Assembly (NCBI RefSeq): GCF_011927795.1
Contig: NZ_JAATJJ010000001.1
Coordinates: 186,001-250,000, forward strand
DNA length: 64,000 nucleotides
Origin: Saonia flava
GTDB taxonomy: Bacteria > Bacteroidota > Bacteroidia > Flavobacteriales > Flavobacteriaceae
Reading direction: 5' to 3'
Below the pieces are notes generated by a model, which worked only from the letters and a program-made list of their open reading frames with translations, did not search any database and was not told where the DNA came from. A program made the position numbers and the translations under genes. Below, piece after piece: positions 44,504 through 53,218 of the stretch (position 1 is its first letter; each line of letters begins with the position of its first letter).

Positions 44504-44511
44504 TATCTTAG
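44504..44511 (+). promoter_or_regulatory. Possible -7 box TATCTTAG before the desaturase gene
   Basis: This TAnnTTAG match lies 18 bp before the ATG at 44529, without a recognisable -33 box. Confidence 0.3.
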
Positions 44512-44528
44512 CAAAAATTAGATTTTAG

Positions 44529-45485
44529 ATGGATTTTACCAACCCCCTGGTTTATGGAGTGCCTTGTTTTATAGCTTTTATTTTATTGGAGCTTACCTAT
44601 AGTAAAACACATGGCGATGACGACTTATATAATTGGAAAGACTTGGCGGCAAGTGGATTTATGGGAATAGGTTCCGCTATTATTGCTCCGTTGATAAAAG
44701 TGATTTCTGCTATTGTGCTGTTTGAGTTTGTTTATGGAATATTTAATCCAGAAATCAATGGGGTAAGAACCAATATTATGGGGTACGAATCTTTTGGTTA
44801 TGCTTGGTTTGTTTGGCTATTGTGTCAATTAGCGGATGATTTTACCTACTATTGGTTTCATAGGGCCAATCATGAAATAAGAATTCTGTGGGCAGCACAT
44901 ATTGTACACCATTCATCAGATAATTTTAATTTAGGTACAGCTGTGAGAAACGGGTGGTTTACCATCTTGTACAAACCTTTGTTTTATATGTGGATGCCAG
45001 CAATTGGTTTTCCTCCAGAAATGGTAGTGGTCTGTTTAGGAATAGAGGCCTTGTGGCAATTTCAATTGCACTCTGTTTATATTCCAAAAATGGGTTTTAT
45101 CGAAAAATTTATGAACACCCACACCATGCACCAAGTGCACCATGCACAAAATGTGGAGTATTTGGATAAAAACCATGGTGGTTTCTTAAACATTTTTGAC
45201 AAATTGTTTGGCACTTGGAAAGAATTGGATGATGATATTGATGTAAAATATGGTGTAATCCATGCACCTGAATCCTATAACCCTGTTGTAATATTAACCC
45301 ATGAGTTCAAGGATATTTGGAACGACACCAAAAAATCCAAAAAACTTTCCCATAAGCTTATGTACATCTTTGGACCTCCTGGATGGAGCCATGATGGCAG
45401 TACCATGACGGTAAAGCAGCAGCAGCGTATGTTTAAGGAAGAAAAATCCAAAAACCCAGAAGTTGCTTTTAGTAGGCCTAATTAG
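44529..45485 (+). CDS. Sterol desaturase / fatty acid hydroxylase family membrane enzyme
   Basis: This 318-aa protein has several transmembrane helices and the di-iron His boxes HRANHE (about 114-119), HIVHHSSDNF (about 127-136) and HQVHHAQN (about 201-208), preceded by YYWFHR. Members hydroxylate or desaturate lipids using O2 and a di-iron centre. The substrate could be a fatty acid, carotenoid or other lipid. A C-terminal Lys-rich tail follows the catalytic domain. It is a single gene after parC, with 80 bp between. Confidence 0.9.
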   Translation: MDFTNPLVYGVPCFIAFILLELTYSKTHGDDDLYNWKDLAASGFMGIGSAIIAPLIKVISAIVLFEFVYGIFNPEINGVRTNIMGYESFGYAWFVWLLCQLADDFTYYWFHRANHEIRILWAAHIVHHSSDNFNLGTAVRNGWFTILYKPLFYMWMPAIGFPPEMVVVCLGIEALWQFQLHSVYIPKMGFIEKFMNTHTMHQVHHAQNVEYLDKNHGGFLNIFDKLFGTWKELDDDIDVKYGVIHAPESYNPVVILTHEFKDIWNDTKKSKKLSHKLMYIFGPPGWSHDGSTMTVKQQQRMFKEEKSKNPEVAFSRPN

Positions 45486-45546
45486 AATTTAATGTTTTTC
45501 AGTTTATGCAGGCCAAGTTGAATTATAATCAGTGTGGAGCCAGTTT

Positions 45547-46440
45547 TTATTCTTTTAACTCCCTTATTTGCTGTCTGGCGTATTCCCTAGCTCTTTCATC
45601 TCCATATTTTGCCGTCTTTTCATAATACTCAATAGCTTTTTTCTTATCCCCTTTAAGTTTGTATCCTTGAGCAATATTTCCAAGTACTATAAAGTCTTTT
45701 GGATTAATTTTTTCAGCTCGTAGTAGAGGTTTAATTCCTTTGTCAAATTCTCCAGTTAACAAATATGTAATTGATAGGTTTGATAAACTCTCAATATGAT
45801 TTGGGTAAAATTTCAAAACAGAACTAGCAATTTCTCGCATATTCTTAAGCAGGTTATCATTTCCCGTATCATATAATTGCAATTGATAGTTTTGAATATC
45901 TAAAAGAAATTCTTTTTCCCCTCCTGCATATTTTTCATTGTTTGTCCAGCTCCAACTATTTTGATTCTTAGACGAATGCTCAATTGTTTTAATTATTTCC
46001 GAAGTAAAACTTTTCCAGTCCGAAATTTGTCCAAAGACATATATTTTACCAAATCTCATATCAAGTCGATTAGGATATAGTATAATGCCTTCATCTATTT
46101 TGTCCAGTCCTTTTTTTAACTCACTTTGGTTATAATTAATTTGACTTCCAATGTAACCAGCCGTTTGGTTTGTGCTGTCTTTTAACATATAACTTTCTCC
46201 ATTCGGAGGAGTGGTTGTTAAAGAGACTAATTCTTGTCTTGATTTGGTAAAATAATAATTAAAATAATTTGTAAAAAGTTCCGCATCTTTTGGGCTTTCG
46301 GATTGCCACTTTTTTAAAACCTTTAACTGGCCTAATGTATCGTTGGTTTCACAATATTGTTGAAATTCCGCTTGATAATCTTGACTAAGTACAATTTGTG
46401 ATATTAAAACAAAAACTAAAGCTCCATATATTTTTATCAT
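45547..46440 (-). CDS. Secreted tetratricopeptide-repeat protein
   Basis: This 297-aa protein starts with a signal peptide (MIKIYGALVFVLISQIVLS, cleavage near QDY). Helical repeats follow. The best TPR units are PNHIESLSNLSITYLLTGEFDKGI and PKDFIVLGNIAQGYKLKGDKKKAIEYYEKTAKYGDERAREYA near the C-terminus. It probably acts as a periplasmic protein-interaction scaffold, with unknown partners. It is a single gene on the minus strand. Confidence 0.82.
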   Translation of the reverse strand: MIKIYGALVFVLISQIVLSQDYQAEFQQYCETNDTLGQLKVLKKWQSESPKDAELFTNYFNYYFTKSRQELVSLTTTPPNGESYMLKDSTNQTAGYIGSQINYNQSELKKGLDKIDEGIILYPNRLDMRFGKIYVFGQISDWKSFTSEIIKTIEHSSKNQNSWSWTNNEKYAGGEKEFLLDIQNYQLQLYDTGNDNLLKNMREIASSVLKFYPNHIESLSNLSITYLLTGEFDKGIKPLLRAEKINPKDFIVLGNIAQGYKLKGDKKKAIEYYEKTAKYGDERAREYARQQIRELKE

Positions 46441-46521
46441 TCTTGCTTTATTAAATAGGCTCTAACGTAATTATATATAAGATACTATCTAGATTTACTT
46501 GTAACCTTCACCAAAATTTAA

Positions 46522-47325
46522 TTAGGCATTGTCTTCTACCACATCATTTTTACGAATTCTCATATTAAAGAACTCTACCAGTAAAGAGAATGCTATGGCA
46601 AAGTATAAATATCCTTTTGGAATGGTGCCCACTTCATTTCCAAAAACAACCAAATGGGATATATGGGCTGCTTCTGCTATCAGCATAAAACCAATAAGAA
46701 TTAGGAAAGAAAGTCCCAACACTTGTATAGAAGGGTGTTTGTTTACAAATTGCCCAACAGGATTGGCAAACAACATCATAATAATTACGGAAACTACTAC
46801 AGCAATTACCATTAAGACCAAAGCATCATTGGGGTTGGGAGATATCCCATTGGTCATACCAATGGCAGTCAAAATGGAATCAAAAGAAAAAACAATGTTA
46901 ATGACGGTTATTTGAACAATGGCATTCCTTAATGATGTGGACCTATGTTTTGTGACCTCCCGTTCGTCATGACCCTTATCCTCAATTTTTTCATGTATTT
47001 CTTTTGTGCTTTTGTACAATAGAAACAATCCCCCTAAAAACAATATTAAGGCTTGCCAGCTAATCCCACCATGTATCCACGATTTATCAAGTATCCAAAA
47101 TGGTTTTTTCAAAGATGTCAGTAGCGAAATTCCAAATAATAAGAGTATTCTCATTACCATGGCCAATATCAAACCTATGTTGGTAGCTTTTTTCTGCTGG
47201 GCTTTTTCTAATTTGCCCGCAGCAATAGAGATAAAGATAATGTTATCTATACCCAAAACTATTTCCAAAAAAGTTAATGTCAATAGAGCTATCCAGGCAT
47301 CTGGACTGGTGAAAATTTCGAACAT
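46522..47325 (-). CDS. TerC family membrane protein
   Basis: This 267-aa protein has about seven transmembrane helices. TerC signatures are present: LTFLEIVLGIDNIIFISIAAGKL near the N-terminus, and INIVFSFDSILTAIGM with the acidic residues thought to bind metal. TerC/Alx proteins handle manganese or other metals and tellurite resistance, and also help metallate exported enzymes. It lies 2 bp downstream of a small lipoprotein gene, probably in one operon. Confidence 0.92.
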   Translation of the reverse strand: MFEIFTSPDAWIALLTLTFLEIVLGIDNIIFISIAAGKLEKAQQKKATNIGLILAMVMRILLLFGISLLTSLKKPFWILDKSWIHGGISWQALILFLGGLFLLYKSTKEIHEKIEDKGHDEREVTKHRSTSLRNAIVQITVINIVFSFDSILTAIGMTNGISPNPNDALVLMVIAVVVSVIIMMLFANPVGQFVNKHPSIQVLGLSFLILIGFMLIAEAAHISHLVVFGNEVGTIPKGYLYFAIAFSLLVEFFNMRIRKNDVVEDNA

Positions 47326-47327
47326 GG

Positions 47328-47705
47328 TTAGTTAGTTTTAATGACTGTTCCTTTAGATTTTTTTGGGTCTCCCACAATGTTGTACTCAAAAATATAAGAA
47401 TTTTTGGTTGTGGACAATATTTTCATGTGTATTGATTTTTCCTCAGCCATGTACTTTGGATTCAGTTTCTTTACAATGTATTCACAATCATTGATCCACC
47501 TTACAGAGGATGTATCTGCCTTGCCATTAAAATAATCAATTTCAATTTCATTGGTTCTCACAAAAGTCGTGGTTTGTTCCTCTCCATTGATTTCTGATGT
47601 AAATGTAAAAGTGCCCGTTTTAAAATCTTTACATTCCCTTTGGGGTTCGTAACATGAGGCTAATAGTAAGAGAATAAAAAGTAAGCTTGTTCTTATAACT
47701 GTCAT
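47328..47705 (-). CDS. Small lipoprotein next to terC
   Basis: The ATG at 47703-47705 gives 125 aa with a lipobox (LLLASCYEPQ, Cys about 18). An ATG 12 codons upstream would disrupt the signal. The mature sequence FKTGTFTFTSEINGEEQTTTFVRT, DYFNGKADTSSVRWINDCEYIVKKLNP and HMKILSTT matches a flavobacterial family that, as I recall, is often mislabelled DNA topoisomerase IV. There is no topoisomerase motif. The beta-strand-rich pattern suggests a lipocalin-like small fold. The function is unknown and it is coupled to terC. Confidence 0.8.
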   Translation of the reverse strand: MTVIRTSLLFILLLLASCYEPQRECKDFKTGTFTFTSEINGEEQTTTFVRTNEIEIDYFNGKADTSSVRWINDCEYIVKKLNPKYMAEEKSIHMKILSTTKNSYIFEYNIVGDPKKSKGTVIKTN

Positions 47706-47769
47706 GTAACAAAATAAGGCAATAACTTTTAAATTATACATCTTATGGCATTATAAAATATTTAGCAGT

Positions 47770-47777
47770 TATTTTTG
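47770..47777 (+). promoter_or_regulatory. -7 box TATTTTTG of the M14 peptidase gene
   Basis: This is an exact TAnnTTTG match, 22 bp before the ATG at 47800. The -33 element is not obvious. Confidence 0.5.
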
Positions 47778-47799
47778 TCTTTAAACAAAGGCTGTAAAT

Positions 47800-48897
47800 A
47801 TGTTGGATTATAATGCCATAAAAGAAGAATCGGTTACTGGGCGGTATATTACGCACCACAAGATTGCCCCTTTCTTAGATAACTTATCTTCAAATTTCAT
47901 TGTAAAACAAATTGGAGAGTCGGTTAAAAACAATCCCATTTATTCTATTGAGTATGGTAATGGAGATATTAACATCTTAATGTGGTCCCAAATGCACGGC
48001 AATGAATCCACTACTACCCGTGCTCTTTTGGATTTTCTAAACTTCTTGGATACAGATCATGAAATCGCACTAACCATAAAGGCCAGTTGTAGTTTGACCA
48101 TTGTTCCTATTTTAAATCCTGATGGGGCAGAGGCATATACTCGCGTAAATGCAAATTTGGTAGACTTAAATAGGGATGCACAAAACCTTACCCAACCAGA
48201 AAGTCTTGTATTAAGGAACCTATATAATGAAATTCAACCTCATTTTTGCTATAATTTGCATGGACAACGTACCATTTTTAATGTTGGTAAATCCCCCAAA
48301 CCCGCTACAATTTCTTTTCTAACACCTTCCCAAGATGAAGAACGAAGTATTACCCCGAGTAGGATAAGAAGCATGCAGATAATAGCCACTATGAACAATG
48401 CTTTACAGAAGCATATTCCTCATCAAGTGGGTAGATATGATGATTCTTTTAATGCAAATTGTGTGGGTGATACCTTCCAAATGTTGAATACCCCCACTAT
48501 TTTATTTGAAGCTGGGCATTACCACAATGACTATGGGCGAGAATTTACCAGAGAGTACATATTTTATGCTTTGGTATCTGGAACACATGCTATTGGCCTA
48601 AAAAATTATGACGGCTATTCCGATAAAGATTACTTTGAAATTCCTGAAAATGGAAAACTGTTTTTTGATGTATTAATAGCAAACCCGCATTTAATTGACG
48701 TTAAATTTGAAGGTAACGCCAGAATTGGAATATTGTATAAAGAAGTTTTAAAAGACAATACAGTATGTTTTGAACCATATATTGCCGAAATGGGAGAATT
48801 AGCCAATTATTATGGGCATAGCGTTTATGATTGTTCCAAAGAAACTGATCTTAAGGAACTAAAAAAGGAATCCGTATTGATGCAGATTTTGAAATAA
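47800..48897 (+). CDS. M14-family zinc carboxypeptidase / succinylglutamate desuccinylase-like enzyme
   Basis: The 365-aa protein has zinc ligands His66 and Glu69 in SQMHGNEST (63-71), a second block LNPDGAEAYTRVNANLVDLNRDAQ (about 106-129) and the third His in NLHGQRTIF. FEAGHYHNDYGREFTREY supplies the likely catalytic Glu. There is no signal peptide, so it acts in the cytoplasm. The family removes C-terminal amino acids or acyl groups, and the substrate is unknown. It precedes an Lrp-type regulator by 111 bp. Confidence 0.88.
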   Translation: MLDYNAIKEESVTGRYITHHKIAPFLDNLSSNFIVKQIGESVKNNPIYSIEYGNGDINILMWSQMHGNESTTTRALLDFLNFLDTDHEIALTIKASCSLTIVPILNPDGAEAYTRVNANLVDLNRDAQNLTQPESLVLRNLYNEIQPHFCYNLHGQRTIFNVGKSPKPATISFLTPSQDEERSITPSRIRSMQIIATMNNALQKHIPHQVGRYDDSFNANCVGDTFQMLNTPTILFEAGHYHNDYGREFTREYIFYALVSGTHAIGLKNYDGYSDKDYFEIPENGKLFFDVLIANPHLIDVKFEGNARIGILYKEVLKDNTVCFEPYIAEMGELANYYGHSVYDCSKETDLKELKKESVLMQILK

Positions 48898-48954
48898 TTC
48901 GTTTTATTCAACCTATTCCTCGTTCTATTGCACTTTTTGTAAAAAAAAACAAGA

Positions 48955-48989
48955 TTTGTTGAATTTAATTTTTCAATGTGTTATTTTCG
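48955..48989 (+). promoter_or_regulatory. Possible promoter of the Lrp-family gene
   Basis: TTTG (48955-48958) and TATTTTCG (48982-48989) are 23 nt apart, 19 bp before the start at 49009. The -7 box has one mismatch (C for T). Confidence 0.4.
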
Positions 48990-49008
48990 CTTAAAATATC
49001 ATTAAAAT

Positions 49009-49488
49009 ATGAGCAAAGTAAAACTAGACGAAATTGACCACCAAATTCTGGACATGTTAATTGACAATACCAGAACACCATTTACTGATATAGCTAAAAA
49101 ATTATTGATATCTGCTGGAACCGTACATGTCAGGGTAAAAAAGATGGAAGAAGCAGATATTATAAAAGGTTCCTCATTAACATTGGATTATATTAAATTG
49201 GGATATGCTTTTATTGCTTACGTTGGTATATACTTGGAAAAAACACATCAGACCAAATTTGTACTGGAAAGATTAAATCAAATACCATATGTTACCGTTG
49301 CGCATATAACAACAGGTAAGTTTAATATCTTTTGTAAAATTAGGGCAAGGGATACAACACATGCAAAGAACATTATTTTCAAAATTGACGACATTGATGG
49401 CATAAGTAGAACGGAGACCATGATTTCTTTGGAAGAAAGCATTAATGACAAAAAGCGTTTGATGCACACAATATTTAATGAACTATAG
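49009..49488 (+). CDS. Lrp/AsnC family transcriptional regulator
   Basis: This 159-aa protein has an N-terminal winged helix-turn-helix (DEIDHQILDMLIDNTRTPFTDIAKKLLISAGTVHVRVKKMEEADII, about 6-51) and a C-terminal AsnC/RAM ligand domain (about 65-150, VAHITTGKFNIFCKIRARDTTHAKNII). It probably regulates amino-acid-linked genes and may control itself. The neighbouring M14 peptidase is a possible target. It has its own terminator. Confidence 0.93.
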   Translation: MSKVKLDEIDHQILDMLIDNTRTPFTDIAKKLLISAGTVHVRVKKMEEADIIKGSSLTLDYIKLGYAFIAYVGIYLEKTHQTKFVLERLNQIPYVTVAHITTGKFNIFCKIRARDTTHAKNIIFKIDDIDGISRTETMISLEESINDKKRLMHTIFNEL

Positions 49489-49514
49489 CATATTATTTTA
49501 AAATAAATTCAATT

Positions 49515-49548
49515 AAATCCTATGCCTTTCTGTGTATAGGATTTTTTT
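49515..49548 (+). terminator. Rho-independent terminator after the Lrp-family gene
   Basis: AAATCCTAT pairs with ATAGGATTT around a loop of about 12 nt and runs into a series of T residues, 27 bp after the stop codon. Confidence 0.82.
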
Positions 49549-49557
49549 ATTCGTACT

Positions 49558-50076
49558 ATGAAACTATCAGAATTACAACCCTATGAATTCGAAGCTTTTT
49601 ATGGCACATATTTAGGCACATTAAATAAAGAGTCTGATTTACTTGATGAATTTAATAAGGGGAAGGATGATTTAATTCAATTTATGGATACGTTGCCCGC
49701 AGACAAATTTTTGCATAATTATGATGTAGGGAAATGGACCATTGCAGAAGTACTCCTTCATATTATTGATACAGAGCGTATATTTCTTTATAGGGCATTG
49801 CGTTTTGGAAGGGGAGATACAACACCATTAGCAGGGTTTGAGCAAGATGATTATGTTCTTGGGTCCAACGCTAATGAAAGGAGTATAGAGGATTTAAAAG
49901 ATGAATATACCGCTGTTCGGGATTCTAGTATTGCCCTGTTTAAGCATTTTACAGAAGAGCAATTACGATTTTCTGGAACAGCTAGTAACCTTACATGGAG
50001 TGTAGCAGGTCTAGGCTTCGCCATCTCGGGCCACCAAAAGCACCATCTTACAATACTAAACGAAAGATATTTATAA
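49558..50076 (+). CDS. DinB family protein
   Basis: This 172-aa four-helix-bundle protein of the DinB/YfiT type has three His ligands for a metal, likely His in VLLHIIDTERIFLYRALRFGRGD and the GHQKHHLTILNERY pair at the C-terminus. The family includes thiol-dependent transferases and DNA-damage-induced proteins. The actual reaction is unknown. It ends 4 bp before a converging minus-strand gene. Confidence 0.9.
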   Translation: MKLSELQPYEFEAFYGTYLGTLNKESDLLDEFNKGKDDLIQFMDTLPADKFLHNYDVGKWTIAEVLLHIIDTERIFLYRALRFGRGDTTPLAGFEQDDYVLGSNANERSIEDLKDEYTAVRDSSIALFKHFTEEQLRFSGTASNLTWSVAGLGFAISGHQKHHLTILNERYL

Positions 50077-50080
50077 CTTT

Positions 50081-50413
50081 TTAATCCATTTCCTCATCCA
50101 GTTCCCGTTCTAGGTTAATTTCAAGAACAGAATCATCGGATAAAGAGCTTTCAGTTTCCTCAGTGGTTGGTTTTACCTCTAATTCTTTTTCAATTGCATC
50201 ATCAAAGTTCGCAATGAAGTTAGAAAGGCTTTTACTTATTTTAACAAGATAAAGAACATCTTTAGTTTTTAATTCAACAGCCTCTACTATTTCGCCTTTA
50301 GAATTTTTAAAAGCAATAATGTCATCATCACCATATCCATGTGGATAGGTGTCTATCAATAAAGCCCCAATCTCATGGTTTAGCTTTTTGTAATCAATTA
50401 ATACTCGCATCAT
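50081..50413 (-). CDS. Conserved hypothetical acidic protein
   Basis: This 110-aa protein begins MMRVLIDYKKLNHEIGALLIDTYPHGYGDDDIIAFKNSKGEIVEAVELKT and continues with a helix (VKISKSLSNFIANFDDAIE) and a very acidic tail (DDSVLEINLERELDEEMD). There is no signal peptide or membrane segment. It precedes aroB in genome order but lies 96 bp downstream of it on the same strand. I recall similar short proteins in flavobacteria without an assigned function. Confidence 0.7.
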   Translation of the reverse strand: MMRVLIDYKKLNHEIGALLIDTYPHGYGDDDIIAFKNSKGEIVEAVELKTKDVLYLVKISKSLSNFIANFDDAIEKELEVKPTTEETESSLSDDSVLEINLERELDEEMD

Positions 50414-50509
50414 AATTTAGTTGGTTTTGTTAATCCTTTCTAAACTATAAATTATTTCTCTTTAGTAGCGTAAAGAGTTGTAAAACAAGTATTTTAGTAT
50501 ATGTAGAAC

Positions 50510-51571
50510 TTATTCTTGATAGTATTCAAATGATTCTTTGAACAATTCATGGGGAACTTGAACATCAATTGCAGTTTCTCCTATGGCTGTAAGCAATACA
50601 AAATTGATGTTTCCATGGCTATTTTTCTTATCGAACTTCAATAGTTCAAGAATACTTTTAATGTCTTCGGATGAGAAGTCAACTTTCTTGTATCTGGATG
50701 AGAACTCCTTTTTTATATCAACCAATTCTTTCTCACTAAGGTTGGTAAGTTTGTAAGATAAAAAAGCTTCCAATATCATTCCAATTGCAATAGCTTCTCC
50801 GTGTAACAATAGTTCATGCTCATCACTTTCCAGAAAATAAGATTCTATGGCATGGCCCAGTGTGTGTCCATAATTCAATATTTTTCTCAAGCTCTGCTCC
50901 GTTGGGTCTTGGAGTACAACCTCGTTTTTCATTACTACAGATTCATAAATTAATGCATCCAAATCGGTATAGGACGTAACATTTTTTAACTGTTCCCAAT
51001 ACTCCATACTCTTTAATAATCCGTGTTTCAACATTTCTGCAAAACCACTTTGTAATTGTCTTTCTTCCAAAGTTTCCAAGAAGTTAGAAACCACTAACAC
51101 CATTATGGGCTGGTTAATGACTCCTACTTGATTTTTTAAAGGGCCAAGGTCCACTCCTGTCTTTCCACCTACGGATGCGTCTACCATGGACAATAGGGTA
51201 GTGGGCACATTAATGAAATCTATTCCTCTTTTAAAGGTAGATGCCACAAACCCCCCAAGATCGGTAATTACCCCACCTCCTAGATTTATCATTAGGCTTT
51301 TTCTATCGGCATCCAGTTCGGACAGGACTTCCCATACTTGGGAGCAGGTTTCAATGTTTTTATGAATTTCACCAGCTTCAATCTCTATGATTTCAAACTC
51401 ACATGCAACCGAAATGTTGGACATAAATTTTGGGAGACAGTACTCATGGGTGTTTTCGTCAACTAAAATGAAAACTTTGGAATAATTTGCATTTTCCAAA
51501 TGCTCATTAAGCATAGAATAAGCTACTGCATTAAAATGAACGGCATAGGAGGAAGAGGTAATAGAATCCAT
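50510..51571 (-). CDS. aroB: 3-dehydroquinate synthase
   Basis: This 353-aa NAD- and metal-dependent enzyme carries out step two of the shikimate pathway. Visible features are VDENTHEYCLP near the start, NAD-binding GGGVITDLGGFVASTFKRGIDFINVPTTLLSMVDASVGGKTGVD (about 98-140), the metal-ligand region (ILNYGHTLGHAIES with His residues) and HGEAIAIGM. Length is normal. It is divergent from the proline dehydrogenase gene. Confidence 0.96.
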   Translation of the reverse strand: MDSITSSSYAVHFNAVAYSMLNEHLENANYSKVFILVDENTHEYCLPKFMSNISVACEFEIIEIEAGEIHKNIETCSQVWEVLSELDADRKSLMINLGGGVITDLGGFVASTFKRGIDFINVPTTLLSMVDASVGGKTGVDLGPLKNQVGVINQPIMVLVVSNFLETLEERQLQSGFAEMLKHGLLKSMEYWEQLKNVTSYTDLDALIYESVVMKNEVVLQDPTEQSLRKILNYGHTLGHAIESYFLESDEHELLLHGEAIAIGMILEAFLSYKLTNLSEKELVDIKKEFSSRYKKVDFSSEDIKSILELLKFDKKNSHGNINFVLLTAIGETAIDVQVPHELFKESFEYYQE

Positions 51572-51610
51572 TTTCTAAAGATTAAGCCTACAAAATAAAG
51601 GTTATTTTTA

Positions 51611-51643
51611 TTGATAAGAATACTATTTCTGTAATTATATTTG
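51611..51643 (+). promoter_or_regulatory. Promoter of the proline dehydrogenase gene
   Basis: TTG (51611-51613) and TATATTTG (51636-51643) lie 22 nt apart. The -7 box matches TAnnTTTG exactly, and the start codon follows 21 bp later. Confidence 0.55.
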
Positions 51644-51664
51644 ATTCCTAACAATTTTAAATAA

Positions 51665-52831
51665 ATGCGAGAAATTTTTGAAAATACAAAAACAGCTTTT
51701 GCCCTAAAGACCGATTCTGAATTGGAACGTGCATATTTTTTATTTAAAATGATAGCCAATGAACCCTTGGTGAAAATTGGAACTATTGCCACTAATTTTG
51801 CAATAAAGGCCCATCTACCTGTTGAGGGATTAATACGAGCTACAGTTTTTGATCATTTCTGTGGTGGGGTAAATGAGGAAGATTGTTTGCCTCTTATAGA
51901 TAAAGTGTATGAAAAAGGAGTGTGCTCGGTCCTGGATTATTCTGTTGAGGGAAAGGAAGAAGAAGCCCAATTTGATTTAGCATTAAACAAAATCCTGCAT
52001 ATTCTAAATTTTGTTAAGGAGAAAGATGCCATACCTTTTGCTGTTTTTAAGCCCACGGGTTTTGGAAGATTTAAACTTTTTGAAAAAGTAAGCGCAAATA
52101 AGGAACTTACCAGTATAGAAGAGGATGAATGGCAAAGAGTTGTCCATAGGTTTGATGTAGTATGTAAAAAGGCCTATGACATGGATGTGTGCCTTTTGGT
52201 AGACGGAGAAGAGAGTTGGATGCAGGATGCGGCAGACCAATTGATTGAAATAATGATGCAGAAATACAACAAAAAAAAGGCAATTGTTTTTAACACCTTG
52301 CAGATGTACAGATGGGATAGAATGGACTATTTAGAGAGTTTACGGGAAAAGGCCGTTAAAAACAATTTTAAAATAGGCATGAAAGTAGTACGTGGGGCCT
52401 ATATGGAAAAGGAAAAGAAAAGGGCAGAAGAAATGAAATACCCCAACCCTATTTGTGCAACCAAAAAGGCTACAGATGATAATTTTAATAATGTAATTTC
52501 ATATATAGTGGAACATTTGGATGTTATTTCAATTTTTGCCGGTACACATAATGAAGAGAGTTCATACAAATTAATGGAACTAATGGAATCCAAAAGCATT
52601 GACAACAATGATGAAAGGGTGTGGTTTGGACAGTTATTTGGTATGAGCGACCATATCTCTTTTAATCTGGCAAGCAAGGGATACAATGTTGCTAAATATT
52701 TGCCTTTTGGGCCTGTAAAGGATGTAATGCCCTATTTAATTAGAAGGGCCGAAGAAAATACATCCGTAGCTGGCCAGACTAACAGGGAATTGGAATTATT
52801 AAAAAAGGAGCGTTTAAGAAGGAAGATTTAG
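51665..52831 (+). CDS. Proline dehydrogenase
   Basis: This 388-aa single-domain FAD enzyme oxidises proline to pyrroline-5-carboxylate. A TIM barrel is indicated by FAVFKPTGFGRFKLFEKVSA, YKKAYDMDVCLLVDGEESWMQ, VFNTLQMYRWDRMDYL and the active-site segment MKVVRGAYMEKEKKRAEE. VWFGQLFGMSDHISFNLA and PYLIRRAEENTSVAGQ complete the FAD and substrate site. The protein lacks the aldehyde dehydrogenase domain of PutA, which must be encoded elsewhere. It is divergent from aroB. Confidence 0.93.
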   Translation: MREIFENTKTAFALKTDSELERAYFLFKMIANEPLVKIGTIATNFAIKAHLPVEGLIRATVFDHFCGGVNEEDCLPLIDKVYEKGVCSVLDYSVEGKEEEAQFDLALNKILHILNFVKEKDAIPFAVFKPTGFGRFKLFEKVSANKELTSIEEDEWQRVVHRFDVVCKKAYDMDVCLLVDGEESWMQDAADQLIEIMMQKYNKKKAIVFNTLQMYRWDRMDYLESLREKAVKNNFKIGMKVVRGAYMEKEKKRAEEMKYPNPICATKKATDDNFNNVISYIVEHLDVISIFAGTHNEESSYKLMELMESKSIDNNDERVWFGQLFGMSDHISFNLASKGYNVAKYLPFGPVKDVMPYLIRRAEENTSVAGQTNRELELLKKERLRRKI

Positions 52832-52832
52832 T

Positions 52833-53216
52833 TTAGTTATATTCCAAGCTCTTCACCAACAATTTAGCCGTACAATTGTCAACCTTTAAGAAAGCATCTT
52901 TCCCATTAACTTCTCCCTCTATTAAATAGCTTTTGCAGGGATTGGTTTTTGTGTTGCTTTTCCCAAAGTCAATATCCCCATTGGTGAAGAAGTTGGCTAT
53001 TTCCAAGGAATCCAATTTCTTTTCTTGGAGCATTTTATTAATTTCATCTGAGTAGAACAACGGTTTGGAACGCATATCCTTTAATACCCTACAATTAGGA
53101 AAATAACAGAACTCAACTCCAGTTTCTTCAGATTTTTTCTTTAAGAAAAGTGTTAAGAAAACAATTCCTATAGATAGTCCCACGAGGTAAAATCCAATTC
53201 TTTTTAACAATGCCAT
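52833..53216 (-). CDS. Hypothetical membrane-anchored protein after alanine dehydrogenase
   Basis: This 127-aa protein has one N-terminal transmembrane segment (about 5-25) and then a small domain with several Cys residues (EFCYFPNCRVL, NPCKSY, DNCTAK), possibly disulfide-bonded in the periplasm. It starts 2 bp after the alanine dehydrogenase stop codon, so it is co-transcribed with it. I recall it as a flavobacterial neighbour of that gene with no function assigned. Confidence 0.75.
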   Translation of the reverse strand: MALLKRIGFYLVGLSIGIVFLTLFLKKKSEETGVEFCYFPNCRVLKDMRSKPLFYSDEINKMLQEKKLDSLEIANFFTNGDIDFGKSNTKTNPCKSYLIEGEVNGKDAFLKVDNCTAKLLVKSLEYN

Positions 53217-53218
53217 TT

